Assembly (NCBI GenBank): GCA_902478885.1 | Contig: CABSMS010000001.1 | Location: 1 to 53,058, forward strand | Source: an uncultured Collinsella sp. | GTDB lineage: Bacteria > Actinomycetota > Coriobacteriia > Coriobacteriales > Coriobacteriaceae | Length of the DNA: 53,058 nucleotides | Reading direction: 5' to 3' | Part shown: positions 16,457-25,085 of the stretch, piece by piece | Numbering within the stretch: the first letter of the stretch is position 1 | Layout of the letters: every line of letters starts with the position of its first letter | Translations under genes and position numbers: made by a program | The notes under the pieces: model-generated | The model's input: the letters and a program-made list of their open reading frames with translations, nothing else | Told to the model about the DNA's origin: nothing | The model's database searches: none

Positions 16457-18454
16457 ATGGCAAAAAACACCGCAAACTATGGTAACGACAGCATCCGCCA
16501 GCTCAAGGACGAGGAGCGCGTACGCCTGCGCCCTGCCGTCATCTTTGGCTCGGACGGACTCGACGGCTGCGCGCATGCCGCCTTCGAGATCCTGTCCAAC
16601 GCCGTTGACGAGGCACGCCAGGGCTACGGCAAGCTCATCACCCTTACCGCCTTTCGCGATGGCTCCATTCAAGTAGAGGACAACGGCCGCGGCTGCCCAC
16701 TTGACTGGAACCCCTCCGAGAAGCGCTTTAACTGGGAGCTCGTCTTTTGCGAGCTCTATGCCGGCGGCAAGTACAACAACAACCAGGGCGGCGACTACGA
16801 CTTCTCGCTCGGCACCAACGGCTTGGGCTCCTGCGCGACCCAGTATGCTTCCGAGTACATGGACGTCACGGTTTGGCGCGACGGCAACAAGTACTCCCTG
16901 CACTTTAAGAAGGGCAAGGTGGTCGGCGCCAAAAAGAAGGCGCTCGAGATTGAGCCCAGCGACGAAGACCGTACCGGCACCACCATCAAGTGGCGCCCCG
17001 ACCTCGAGGTCTTTACCTCGATCAGCATTCCCCACGATTGGTATCGCGAGACCATGCGCCGTCAGGCCGTGGTCAACGCCAACGTGACTTTCCGCCTGCG
17101 TATTGAGGGCGACGATGGCGAATTTACCGAAGAGGACTTCTGCTATCCCAAGGGCATCGAGGATTACGTGCTCGAGAAGGTCGGTACCGATTACCTTACC
17201 GAGCCTTTCTTTATCGAGGCCGACCGTCGCGGTCGCGACCGCGAGGACCTGCCCGACTACAACGTAAAGATCACTGCTTGCATGTGCTTCTCGCGCACTT
17301 TCATGATGCAGGAGTACTACCACAACTCATCGTGGCTCGAGAACGGCGGCTCGCCCGAGAAGGCGGCTCGTAGCGCTCTGACCAGTGCCATCGATGCTTA
17401 CATTAAGCAACAGGGCAAGTACAACAAAAACGAGAGCGGCATCAAATGGCAGGACGTCCAAGACTGCCTGGTGCTGGTGACCAACTGCTTCTCCACCCAG
17501 ACGTCCTACGAAAACCAGACTAAGAAGGCCATCAACAACCGCTTTATCCAGCAGGCCATGACGGCCTTCTTTAAGGAGCGCCTCTCGACCTACCTGATCG
17601 AGAACAAGGACGCCGCCAACAAGATCATGGAGCAGGTGCTCATCAACAAGCGTTCGCGCGAGAACGCCGAGAAGACGCGCCAGAGCATCAAGACCAACCT
17701 GCAGCAGAAGACCGACATGGCCAACCGCGTGCAGAAGTTCATCGACTGCCGCTCCAAAGATAAGAACCGTCGCGAGATCTACATCGTAGAGGGCGACTCG
17801 GCAGCAGGCGCCATCCGCACGTCGCGCGATGCCGAGTTCCAGGGTGTTATGCCCGTCCGCGGCAAGATCCTCAACTGCCTAAAGGAGGATTATCCGCGCA
17901 TCTTTAAGTCCGACATCATCATGGACCTCATGCGCGTGCTGGGCTGCGGCGTGGAGATCAAAGACAAGCGCATCAAGAACCTTGGCGCCTTTGACCTGGA
18001 CAACCTCAACTGGAACAAGGTCATTATCTGTACGGACGCCGACGTCGACGGTTACCACATCCGCACGCTTGTGCTCACCATGCTCTACCGCCTGGTGCCC
18101 ACGCTCATCGACGAGGGTTACGTGTATATCGCCGAGTCGCCGCTCTACGAGATCAATTGCAAAGAAAAGACCTACTTTGCCTACACCGAGCTCGAAAAGA
18201 ACGGCATCCTTAAGGAGATCGGCGACCAGAAGTGCTCCATCAACCGCTCCAAGGGTCTTGGTGAGAACGATCCGGACATGATGTGGCTCACCACCATGAA
18301 CCCCGAGACGCGTCGCCTGATCAAGGTGGAGCCCGAGGACGTCACCAAGATGGAAACCATGTTCAACCTGTTGCTGGGCAACGACGAGGCGGGCCGCAAG
18401 CGCCATATCTCGGAGCACGGCAAGGAATACCTGGACCAGTTGGACCTGCAGTAG
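16457..18454 (+). CDS. Type II topoisomerase subunit B (GyrB/ParE-like, divergent)
   Basis: A 665-aa ATPase subunit. The GHKL domain has Glu44 and Asn48 in FEILSNAVDEA, DNGRGCP for nucleotide binding and the lid GTNGLGSCATQYAS. The TOPRIM domain carries YIVEGDSAAGAIRTSRDAEF and the Mg-binding TDADVDGYHIRTL. The C-terminus INRSKGLGENDPDMMWLTT matches the GyrB tail. Several signature positions differ from canonical GyrB (ILSNAVDEA for VDNxIDEA; EGDSAAG for EGDSAGG; DVDGYH for DVDGAH), placing it in the divergent second GyrB/ParE lineage of clostridia and Coriobacteria. With the next gene (45-nt gap) it would form a heterotetramer that cleaves and passes DNA. It is probably SOS-linked through the upstream LexA-like dyad. 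Confidence 0.9.
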   Translation: MAKNTANYGNDSIRQLKDEERVRLRPAVIFGSDGLDGCAHAAFEILSNAVDEARQGYGKLITLTAFRDGSIQVEDNGRGCPLDWNPSEKRFNWELVFCELYAGGKYNNNQGGDYDFSLGTNGLGSCATQYASEYMDVTVWRDGNKYSLHFKKGKVVGAKKKALEIEPSDEDRTGTTIKWRPDLEVFTSISIPHDWYRETMRRQAVVNANVTFRLRIEGDDGEFTEEDFCYPKGIEDYVLEKVGTDYLTEPFFIEADRRGRDREDLPDYNVKITACMCFSRTFMMQEYYHNSSWLENGGSPEKAARSALTSAIDAYIKQQGKYNKNESGIKWQDVQDCLVLVTNCFSTQTSYENQTKKAINNRFIQQAMTAFFKERLSTYLIENKDAANKIMEQVLINKRSRENAEKTRQSIKTNLQQKTDMANRVQKFIDCRSKDKNRREIYIVEGDSAAGAIRTSRDAEFQGVMPVRGKILNCLKEDYPRIFKSDIIMDLMRVLGCGVEIKDKRIKNLGAFDLDNLNWNKVIICTDADVDGYHIRTLVLTMLYRLVPTLIDEGYVYIAESPLYEINCKEKTYFAYTELEKNGILKEIGDQKCSINRSKGLGENDPDMMWLTTMNPETRRLIKVEPEDVTKMETMFNLLLGNDEAGRKRHISEHGKEYLDQLDLQ

Positions 18455-18499
18455 CAGCAAATCGATAACGACGGCCCTTAAGAAGTTCAAGAGGATATC

Positions 18500-20740
18500 G
18501 TGGCAAAGAAGAAGACGAAGAACCAGCCGAAGAAAAAGCAGGTCAACGCCGAGAACGTCATCGGCCTGCACTCCGAGGTCACCGACCAGCCGATCACGCA
18601 GACGCTCGAGGTCAACTACATGCCCTACGCCATGAGCGTCAACGTCTCGCGTGCGTTCCCCGAGATCGACGGCTTTAAGCCCTCGCACCGCAAGCTGCTC
18701 TACACCATGTACAAGATGGGTCTGCTCAAGGGCGAGCGCCAGAAGAGCGCCAACATCGTGGGTCAGACCATGAAGCTCAACCCGCACGGCGACGCCGCGA
18801 TCTACGAGACGATGGTGCGCCTGGCCACCGGCAACGAGGCGCTGCTCGCCCCCTTCGTGGAGTCGAAGGGCAACTTTGGCAAGTACTATTCGGGCGACCT
18901 GAGCTACGCCGCCTCGCGTTATACCGAGGCCAAGCTCTCCCCCATCAGCGCCGAGATCTTCAAGGACATCGACAAGGATCCGGTCGACTTCGTTGACAGC
19001 TACGACGGCGCCATGAAGGAGCCGCGCCTGCTGCCCACCACGTTCCCCAACATCCTTGTCTCGGCCAATAAGGGCATCGGCGTCGCCATGGCATCCGACA
19101 TCTGCGGCTTCAACCTCAACGAGGTCTGCACTGCCACAATGCACTACCTGCAGGACCCCGACTGCGACCTGCTCGAGTACATGCCCATGCCCGACTTCTC
19201 GACGGGCGGCGAGATCATCTACCGCCGCGAGGAGATGGAGAAGATCGTCGAGACCGGCCTTGGCAGCTTCCAGATCCGCTCCCGCTGGCGTTGGATTCCC
19301 GAAGAGCGCATCATCGAGGTGTACGAGATCCCCTACACCACCAAGACCGATGTCATCATCGAGCGCATCGTCAAGCTTTCCAAAGAGGGCAAGGTCAAGG
19401 AGATTGCCGACATCCGCGACGAGACCGACCTCTCGGGTCTGCGCATCGCCATCGACCTTAAGCGCGGTGTCGACCCCGACAAGCTTATGGCCAAGCTCTA
19501 TCGCTCGACCACGCTGCAGGATTCGTTCTCGTGCAACTTCAACGTGCTCGTCGACGGCTATCCCCGTGTTATGGGCGTGCGCCAGATCCTGCACGAGTGG
19601 GTCAAGTGGCGTATTGAGTCCACGCGTCGCCGCATTAACTTTGACCTGGGAAAAAAGTCCGAGCGCCTGCACCTGCTGCACGGCCTCGAGGCGATTCTGC
19701 TCGACATCGACAAGGCCATCGCCATCATTCGCGGCACCAAGCTCGAAGCCGAGGTCGTGCCTAACCTTATGAAGGGTTTCGACATCGACGAGACCCAGGC
19801 CGAGTTTGTCGCCGAACTTAAGCTCCGCAACATCAACGAGGAGTACATCCTCAACCGCACCAAGGACATTGCCAAGCTCGAGGGTGAGATTGCCGAGCTT
19901 GAGGAGATCCTCTCCAGCGAGGAGAACATCAAGAAGGTCATCAGCGACGAGCTGGCCGCAGTCAACAAGAAGTACGTGATGCCGCGCCGCACGGGTAGGA
20001 TCGAGCCCCATGAGGTTATCGAGGTAAGCTTGGAGCCCGAGGTCGAGGAATATCCGGTTACCATCATGCTTTCGCGCGATGGCTACCTTAAGAAGATGAC
20101 GGACCGCGTACTCAAGAAGGCGACCACGCTCAAGTACAAGGACGGCGACAAACCCTTTATCGAGTTCCCGTCCTCCAACACCCACGAGCTGCTGGTCTTT
20201 ACCAACAAGAGCCAGGTATACAAATGCAAGGTTGCGGCGTTTGAGGACACCAAGTCGGCCCAGCTGGGCTCGTACCTGCCGACCGACCTCGAGATGGAAC
20301 CCGACGAGAGCGTCATCTGGGTCATCGACCCCGAGGACTACAAGGCCGACGTGCTATTCGTCTTTGAGAACGGCCGCGTGGTGCGCGTCGCGCTTTCTGG
20401 ATACGTCACCAAGACCAACCGCAAGCGCCTCAAGAACGCCATCTACGGTGGCAGCAAGCTGCTGTATGCCCAGGTGCTCAAGGAAGATCGCGACATCGCG
20501 CTGGTCTCGAGCGACTACCGCCTGATGAACTTCAACACGTCGTTGCTCAAGACCAAGACGACCACCAACACGCAGGGCGTCCAGGCTTTCACGGCCAAGA
20601 AGGGCCGCTCGGTCACCACCGTCGGCACGACCGAGGAGATCCTCGGCGCCGGCGTCTCGGCCGAGAAGTTCACCGCGCAGAGCCTGCCTTCTGCCGGTGC
20701 CCTCATGAAGGAAAACGACATGCCGAGTTTGTTTGACTAA
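18500..20740 (+). CDS. Type II topoisomerase subunit A (GyrA/ParC-like, divergent)
   Basis: A 746-aa DNA-cleaving subunit. EIDGFKPSHRKLLYTMY is the winged-helix opening. NPHGDAAIYETMVRL corresponds to the quinolone-resistance region, with Ala99 where GyrA has Ser83 and Glu103 where it has Asp87. AASRYTEAKLS holds catalytic Tyr141. A coiled-coil (about 440-500, including LEGEIAELEEILSSEENI) and a C-terminal beta-propeller-like part (about 510-730) follow. The very basic N-terminus (AKKKTKNQPKKKQ) is unusual. Transcribed with the B subunit. The primary gyrase is presumably elsewhere; whether this pair decatenates or relaxes cannot be read from sequence. Confidence 0.9.
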   Translation: MAKKKTKNQPKKKQVNAENVIGLHSEVTDQPITQTLEVNYMPYAMSVNVSRAFPEIDGFKPSHRKLLYTMYKMGLLKGERQKSANIVGQTMKLNPHGDAAIYETMVRLATGNEALLAPFVESKGNFGKYYSGDLSYAASRYTEAKLSPISAEIFKDIDKDPVDFVDSYDGAMKEPRLLPTTFPNILVSANKGIGVAMASDICGFNLNEVCTATMHYLQDPDCDLLEYMPMPDFSTGGEIIYRREEMEKIVETGLGSFQIRSRWRWIPEERIIEVYEIPYTTKTDVIIERIVKLSKEGKVKEIADIRDETDLSGLRIAIDLKRGVDPDKLMAKLYRSTTLQDSFSCNFNVLVDGYPRVMGVRQILHEWVKWRIESTRRRINFDLGKKSERLHLLHGLEAILLDIDKAIAIIRGTKLEAEVVPNLMKGFDIDETQAEFVAELKLRNINEEYILNRTKDIAKLEGEIAELEEILSSEENIKKVISDELAAVNKKYVMPRRTGRIEPHEVIEVSLEPEVEEYPVTIMLSRDGYLKKMTDRVLKKATTLKYKDGDKPFIEFPSSNTHELLVFTNKSQVYKCKVAAFEDTKSAQLGSYLPTDLEMEPDESVIWVIDPEDYKADVLFVFENGRVVRVALSGYVTKTNRKRLKNAIYGGSKLLYAQVLKEDRDIALVSSDYRLMNFNTSLLKTKTTTNTQGVQAFTAKKGRSVTTVGTTEEILGAGVSAEKFTAQSLPSAGALMKENDMPSLFD

Positions 20741-20777
20741 AACAACGGCGGCCAAACCGTCATGGGTTTACAAAGCA

Positions 20778-20818
20778 GCGGGGCCCGGAGCGCAGCAACA
20801 TCGCGCTCCGGGCCCCGC
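20778..20818. terminator. Strong hairpin after the topoisomerase operon
   Basis: GCGGGGCCCGGAGCGC (20778-20793) and GCGCTCCGGGCCCCGC (20803-20818) form a perfect 16-bp stem around a 9-nt loop. No T-tract follows on the plus strand, but the position 37 nt past the stop codon suggests transcription ends here. Confidence 0.65.
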
Positions 20819-20896
20819 TCGTTGCAACGTAGTCGGAATAATAGAACTCCCCGTTTTTCACTCCTGCAATCCCACGGCACAAGGCATGTTAAGCCA

Positions 20897-20953
20897 TTAG
20901 CAAAACTTGCAAAATTTAGCAAAAGTTGCAAAAGTTAGCAAAACCTGCAAAGG
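20897..20953 (+). repeat. Three 19-bp tandem repeats (TTAGCAAAA-n-TTGCAAAAn)
   Basis: Copies at 20897-20915, 20916-20934 and 20935-20953 follow TTAGCAAAACTTGCAAAAT with few changes. Each copy is itself two half units (TTAGCAAAA and TTGCAAAA), so six TnGCAAAA motifs run in phase. They end exactly where homology of the following broken ATPase begins. They could be iteron-like protein sites or a slippage/recombination scar. Confidence 0.8.
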
Positions 20954-21849
20954 GGCCACCATGGATTGCAGCAAATGTCTCCGCCACGCCAGGCATGCTC
21001 GAAGATATTATCGAGCGAACCAAAGAAGCCGCAGATAGCTACCTCTCACAGCCTCACGCGCGCATAAACGGTGTTCAAATTGGCCCAGTGGGCATCGATT
21101 GGACATATGCTCAAGAGGCTCAGGGCAACTGGCGCACGCGCATGAATGGCATCTTTAAGCAACTCGAAAAACATGACATCGGACTTCTCATCACCATCGA
21201 TGAAGTCACCGTCGATCTCGAAGAAATGCTTCAATTTGCCTCTGTTTACCAGCACTTTGTACGCGAAGGTAAAAAAGTTGCCCTACTCATGGCAGGACTG
21301 CCCTACAAAGTATCGGCGTTGCTGCGTAACGATTCCGTCTCGTTCCTCAGGCGTTCCCAATATCATCAGTTGGGACGAATCACTGACGTTGAAATTGCAA
21401 ACGCATTCCGCAAAACCGTTGAGGCCGGAGGCCGCTCAATCACGCCAGAAGCGCTCGAGGATGCCGTGAAGGCCGTCGACGGATTTCCCTATATGATGCA
21501 GCTCGTCGGATATCGCACATGGGATGTTTCGGAGAACTCGCCCAAAATCAGTGCACCTGATGTACAGCAGGGTTCTCTGCTTGCCCGCATGGAGCTGCGC
21601 GATCGAATTCTCGAAACGACCTATCAGGAGCTTTCCGATAAAGACATTGAGTTTTTGCTCGCGATGCTGCCCGATTCTGGCCCCAGCAGGGTCTCGGAGA
21701 TAGCCAAACGCATGGGCGTCGCCAGCAACTACGCAAGCCAATACAAACGCCGCCTCCTGGAGGACGGCGTCATTGGAGAGCGCGGGCGTGGTCTCGTTGG
21801 CTTTGACATTCCCGCGTTCAGGGAATTCTTGAACGAGAAGGCGTTTTAG
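20926..21849 (+). pseudogene. 5'-truncated AAA-type ATPase
   Basis: The open frame (307 aa from a TTG) matches the C-terminal three quarters of a family of about 370-aa ATPases in Coriobacteria. Homology-like sequence starts at 20962 (WIAANVSATPGMLEDIIERT). The Walker B GLLITIDEV, sensor region LLMAGLPYKVSALL and C-terminal winged helix (PSRVSEIAKRMGVASNYASQYKRRLLEDGVIGERG) are present. The N-terminal P-loop is missing; the bases before 20962 are the tandem repeats, and residues 2-12 (QKLAKPAKGPP) are a translation of them. Without Walker A it cannot hydrolyse ATP normally. The frame is otherwise intact, so the loss may be recent, or the remnant may still bind DNA. Confidence 0.75.
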
Positions 21850-21957
21850 CACGCCAAGATTGTCCGCAAGGGCAACGGCGCACGGCAATCAACGATTCAC
21901 CTGGCAAGGACGGCAAGTGCTTCAAATAACGCTGGTTGCCATGCGTTCTTCTTGCCC

Positions 21958-22488
21958 TTAGGCGAGCTTGCGAGCGAGCTCTCGCACCTCTTCCAACTTG
22001 GGCGACGATACCATGCTGTCGCGCTCGGTCATACCGCTGATGGTGACAATGCCTTGGTCCTCCCACTTGCAGTACGCACAGGCCGACTTGTACATAGCGA
22101 TCGCCGCATCATAGACGCCCTCACTGTGACTATCGAGCAAAAGTGCCGTCTTGGTGAACGGGAATCCCGTGGCACCGAAGGCGTACAGGCGGTCGATGGC
22201 GGCCTTCTCCTGCGCAGTGATATCAAACCAGTAGATAGGCGAAGCGAAGACAACCATATCGGCGCCTTTCAGTGACTCGATCACGTCGGCCATGTCGTCC
22301 TTCTGCACACAGGTGCCCTCGTGGGCGAAGCAATACTGACACCCCAGGCAACCAGCGATTTTCTTGCTGGCAACGCGGACGACCTCGACCGTATTACCGC
22401 TCTCGCGCGCGGTCTCGGCAAACGCCTCGACCATGGTGTCGGTATTGGCGCCCTTACGCGGGCTGCCACTCAACACAACGATATTCAT
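21958..22488 (-). CDS. Flavodoxin-family NAD(P)H-dependent oxidoreductase
   Basis: A 176-aa cytoplasmic flavoprotein. The N-terminus VVLSGSPRKGANTDTMVEAF is the FMN phosphate loop of the NADPH-dependent FMN reductase/iron-sulfur flavoprotein group. CLGCQYCFAHEGTC (residues about 47-60) is a Cys-rich insertion like that of iron-sulfur flavoproteins. VFASPIYWFDITAQEKAAIDR is the second FMN loop. It probably reduces quinones, metals or nitro compounds. A GGAG site precedes the ATG. It is the only gene in its short leftward unit, and the HxlR regulator lies just upstream in the same direction (about 100-nt gap). Confidence 0.88.
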   Translation of the reverse strand: MNIVVLSGSPRKGANTDTMVEAFAETARESGNTVEVVRVASKKIAGCLGCQYCFAHEGTCVQKDDMADVIESLKGADMVVFASPIYWFDITAQEKAAIDRLYAFGATGFPFTKTALLLDSHSEGVYDAAIAMYKSACAYCKWEDQGIVTISGMTERDSMVSSPKLEEVRELARKLA

Positions 22489-22587
22489 AAGAATCTCCCT
22501 TCTTCATGCCGCAGGCGCACGATGATTCGGGACAGGTTTTCGTTAGCACCCTCGTAGCGGTTCTCCGCCCCCTAAGCAGCGTGTCCG

Positions 22588-22911
22588 CTACGAAACGACC
22601 GTCTTGTAATAAGCGCCGAAGTCTGCCAGCGAGTCCACGACGGGCATCATCTGGCGGCCGAGCTCGGTAAGGCCATACTCAACGCGGGGAGGATTCTCGC
22701 CATAGTCGTGGCGAAAGACCAGCCCATCATCCTCCATCTGCCGCAGGCTGTCGGTAAGCACCTTCTGAGAGATCCCCTCAAGGTCGCGGCGCAACTCGTT
22801 GAAACGCCAGGGGCGTACGCGCAAGTTACGGATAATGAGCAGCTTCCACTTGCCGCCAATGAGCGCTACCGCCGTTGCGACCGGACACTCCGGAAGCTCC
22901 TCTTTCGCCAT
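22588..22911 (-). CDS. HxlR-family transcriptional regulator
   Basis: About 107 aa, the usual size of HxlR regulators. The N-terminal Cys (PECPVATAVALIGGKWK) is the conserved and often redox- or aldehyde-sensing Cys. The winged helix follows (FNELRRDLEGISQKVLTDSLRQMEDDGLV, FRHDYGENPPRVEYGLTELG). AAGGAGG lies upstream of the GTG/ATG pair at 22914/22911; ATG is used here. It is divergent from the cupin gene. A perfect AGTACGCA/TGCGTACT dyad at 22955-22982 lies between them, so it probably represses itself and the cupin gene, and possibly the downstream oxidoreductase. Confidence 0.88.
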   Translation of the reverse strand: MAKEELPECPVATAVALIGGKWKLLIIRNLRVRPWRFNELRRDLEGISQKVLTDSLRQMEDDGLVFRHDYGENPPRVEYGLTELGRQMMPVVDSLADFGAYYKTVVS

Positions 22912-22954
22912 CACGGGAGACCCAACCTCCTTGACCATACCGGTTTCACAAAAA

Positions 22955-22982
22955 AGTACGCAGTTACAAATATGTGCGTACT
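22955..22982. promoter_or_regulatory. Candidate HxlR operator
   Basis: AGTACGCA (22955-22962) and TGCGTACT (22975-22982), spaced by 12 nt, form a perfect dyad in the 150-bp divergent region between the HxlR and cupin genes. Confidence 0.6.
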
Positions 22983-23065
22983 CGTATTTGCATGCGACTT
23001 CGCGTTGAATATAGCTCACGCAGGAGATGCCTGCAAGGTAAATCAACCCAAAGAGAGGAACCATT

Positions 23066-23419
23066 ATGGCTAATTATGCAAAGACCCACATCGGTAATGA
23101 GAGCCGTGTCGAGCTGCACGAAGTGCTCGGGCTTACCGGGGCAGAGGTGAGTGTCAACAATCTTCCCGCCGGCGCTGGCGTTCCGTTCGTCCATGCACAC
23201 AAGGAAAACGAGGAAATCTACGGCGTGCTCGAAGGCGCCGGCTCGGTCACGATTGACGGTGAGGAAATCGAGCTTGCAGCCGGCGACTGGCTGCGCATTT
23301 CCCCCGCCGCACACCGTCAGTTCCGCGCCGCATCCGACTCGGGCATCACATACGTCTGCATTCAGGTCAAGCAGGGATCCCTTGATGCCTTCACGGCCGA
23401 CGACGCTATCATGTTCTAA
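23066..23419 (+). CDS. Cupin-domain protein
   Basis: A 117-aa single-domain beta barrel. Cupin motif 1 is PFVHAHKENEEIYGVLEGAG (metal ligands His42, His44 and the Glu pair near 48-49) and motif 2 is AGDWLRISPAAHRQFRA. Small cupins of this type act as isomerases, dioxygenases or ligand sensors, and the substrate cannot be told. AGAGG precedes the ATG. Divergent from the HxlR regulator, which probably controls it; such HxlR/cupin pairs commonly respond to electrophiles or quinones. Confidence 0.85.
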   Translation: MANYAKTHIGNESRVELHEVLGLTGAEVSVNNLPAGAGVPFVHAHKENEEIYGVLEGAGSVTIDGEEIELAAGDWLRISPAAHRQFRAASDSGITYVCIQVKQGSLDAFTADDAIMF

Positions 23420-23970
23420 TTCGCGATCAGCGCACAAGGGGCCGATACCGCCCGCATGCCTCCTTCGGAATAGGCGCTGAGCAGCTCCTGGGCGTAGGCG
23501 AACTCGGGCCCTCGCCTCCAATCGAGCAGGCGGTTGACCGCGAGATTTCCCTGGACGTTGTGGACGAAGAGCAGATAGGCGTCCTCGCGCGAAAGCCCGG
23601 TCTTCTCCATGATAGAGGGGACCATCTGCTCAGCGCCGCGCTCGACGACGCGCTGCGCCACCCGGGCGTACGCATCGTCATCCGAGTAGAGCAGATAATA
23701 GTCATCGTTTGCCGGCGGGCGCTGGCAGAGGGCCCCCGCCCCCGTTCCCTCGAGTGGGGGCGCCGCTGCCAGGGCCTCGTCGATAAGTGCGTCGAGCAGT
23801 GCGAACTTGTCCTCGTAGTGCAAATAGAACGTGCCGCGGTTGATATCGGCGCAGCGGCAAATATCCGCCACCGTCATCTTCGCGAAGCCGACCTCGGCCA
23901 GCAGCGCAAAGAACGCCTCCCGTATAACCGAGAGCGTGTAGCGTCGGCGACGATCGATCTTCCCCGATTC
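23416..23970 (-). CDS. TetR-family transcriptional regulator
   Basis: A 184-aa regulator. The N-terminal helix-turn-helix reads MTVADICRCADINRGTFYLHYEDKFALLDAL (about 33-63), the TetR signature. The C-terminal ligand domain is not assignable, though its layout (three helices after the HTH, YLLFVHNVQGN near 140-150) resembles the TetR C-terminal domain of Firmicute regulators. GGAGG 4 nt upstream fixes the ATG at 23970. Its 3' end overlaps the cupin gene by 4 nt, tail to tail. It is divergent from the three sirtuin-like genes and is the obvious candidate to control them. Confidence 0.88.
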   Translation of the reverse strand, partial: ESGKIDRRRRYTLSVIREAFFALLAEVGFAKMTVADICRCADINRGTFYLHYEDKFALLDALIDEALAAAPPLEGTGAGALCQRPPANDDYYLLYSDDDAYARVAQRVVERGAEQMVPSIMEKTGLSREDAYLLFVHNVQGNLAVNRLLDWRRGPEFAYAQELLSAYSEGGMRAVSAPCALIAN

Positions 23971-24038
23971 CATGGCCCCTCCAATTGCAGCGCTCAACAA
24001 TATCCAGAAGCCGCTCGTTTATCGACAGCAGCTCGAAA

Positions 24039-24116
24039 CTGTTCATTGCTCTGACGCAAATCAACATTGATACTTTTTATAGACACCTGTTCATTGTAGT
24101 TGAAAGAGAGTATCAA
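24039..24116. promoter_or_regulatory. Candidate TetR operators, TetR / sirtuin intergenic region
   Basis: A 10-bp direct repeat CTGTTCATTG occurs at 24039-24048 and 24087-24096. An inverted pair TTGATACT (24067-24074) and AGTATCAA (24109-24116) ends right at the GTG start of the first sirtuin gene. The 146-bp gap must hold both divergent promoters. Confidence 0.45.
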
Positions 24117-25082
24117 GTGACTCTATACGAGCGGCTCGTTATCGAACTCACCAACCAATCGTTTTCCCATCAGGCCGCCTACCGCACCGGCGGCACGCCC
24201 TATGAACTGAGTGCCCGCGAGCCCGAGCCCTACGACCAGCAAATCGAAACGTTTGCCCGCATGATCGATGAAGCCGATTGCGTGCTTGTAGGCGGGGCCT
24301 CCGGGCTCTCCGCGGCGGGCGGCGGCGACTTCTACTACGAGGACAACGCGACCTATCGCAGGCATTTCGGCAAATTCGCCGAGCGCTACGGTTTCAGAGG
24401 CGCTTTTGAAGGGTCGTCCTACCGCTGGCCCACCGCCGAGTCGCGCTGGGGCTACCTTGCCACCTTCCTCGACACCACGCTCAACGCCCCGTTGCGCGGG
24501 CCCTACAAAGATCTCGACGCCATTCTTACCGAGAAAGACTTCTTCGTTCTCACCACCAACCAGGACACGCAGTTCATGAAAATCTACCCTTGGGAGAAGG
24601 TGGCAGAAATCCAAGGCGACCACCGCTTCTTCCAGTGCTCCCGTTGCTGTACGGACGAGGTATGGGACGCCATCGAGCCGGTCTCTCGTATGGTAGAGGC
24701 CATGGGAGACGGCCTAGAGGTTCCGACAGAACTCGTGCCACGCTGCCCGCACTGCGGGGCAGAGGCGTTCCCTTGGGTTCGCGGCTACGGCAACTTCCTG
24801 CAGGGCGAGCTCTACGAGGAGCAGTACCACAAGGTGTCCGACTGGCTCGACGCGCACGCGCGACAGAGGATCCTCTTCCTTGAGCTGGGCGTGGGCCGCA
24901 TGACGCCCGCGTTTATCCAGGAGCCGTTCTGGGCCCTCACGGCGCAGTTACCGCAGGCCAGCTACATCGCCGTAAACAACAAGACGCAGTTTCTCCCCCG
25001 CGCGATCGAGGACCGGGGACTCGCCGTTCGAGCCGACATCGCCGGCGTGCTCGCCGACGTGCGCAAGACGCTGGGGAGGTAG
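24117..25082 (+). CDS. SIR2-like protein 1 (class M sirtuin-like, zinc-binding)
   Basis: A 321-aa cytoplasmic sirtuin-fold protein. The Rossmann NAD loop is VLVGGASGLSAAGG (56-69), TTNQDTQF (146-153) corresponds to the TQNID region, QGDHRFFQC (166-174) replaces the catalytic-His block, and the zinc ligands are Cys174, Cys177, Cys210 and Cys213 (CSRC...CPHC). LFLELGVG (253-260) is the second NAD strand. A Gln where deacetylase sirtuins have the catalytic His, and the N-x-D-x-Q motif, are features of class M sirtuins, which ADP-ribosylate rather than deacylate. The GTG start at 24117 has AAGAGAG upstream. First of three tandem paralogues; 3-nt gap to the next. Known partners (macrodomain, lipoyl carrier, lipoate ligase) are not adjacent. 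Confidence 0.8.
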   Translation: MTLYERLVIELTNQSFSHQAAYRTGGTPYELSAREPEPYDQQIETFARMIDEADCVLVGGASGLSAAGGGDFYYEDNATYRRHFGKFAERYGFRGAFEGSSYRWPTAESRWGYLATFLDTTLNAPLRGPYKDLDAILTEKDFFVLTTNQDTQFMKIYPWEKVAEIQGDHRFFQCSRCCTDEVWDAIEPVSRMVEAMGDGLEVPTELVPRCPHCGAEAFPWVRGYGNFLQGELYEEQYHKVSDWLDAHARQRILFLELGVGRMTPAFIQEPFWALTAQLPQASYIAVNNKTQFLPRAIEDRGLAVRADIAGVLADVRKTLGR

Positions 25083-25085
25083 CGC

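Noticed and set aside
17879..20185. Leftward 768-codon open frame across both topoisomerase genes
   Set aside because: It spans two conserved genes on the other strand; its Leu/Val/Asp-rich text is the complement of their codons.
20897..20953. Plasmid-type iteron origin
   Set aside because: Repeats are iteron-like, but no replication initiator, AT-rich melting region or DnaA-box cluster is beside them.
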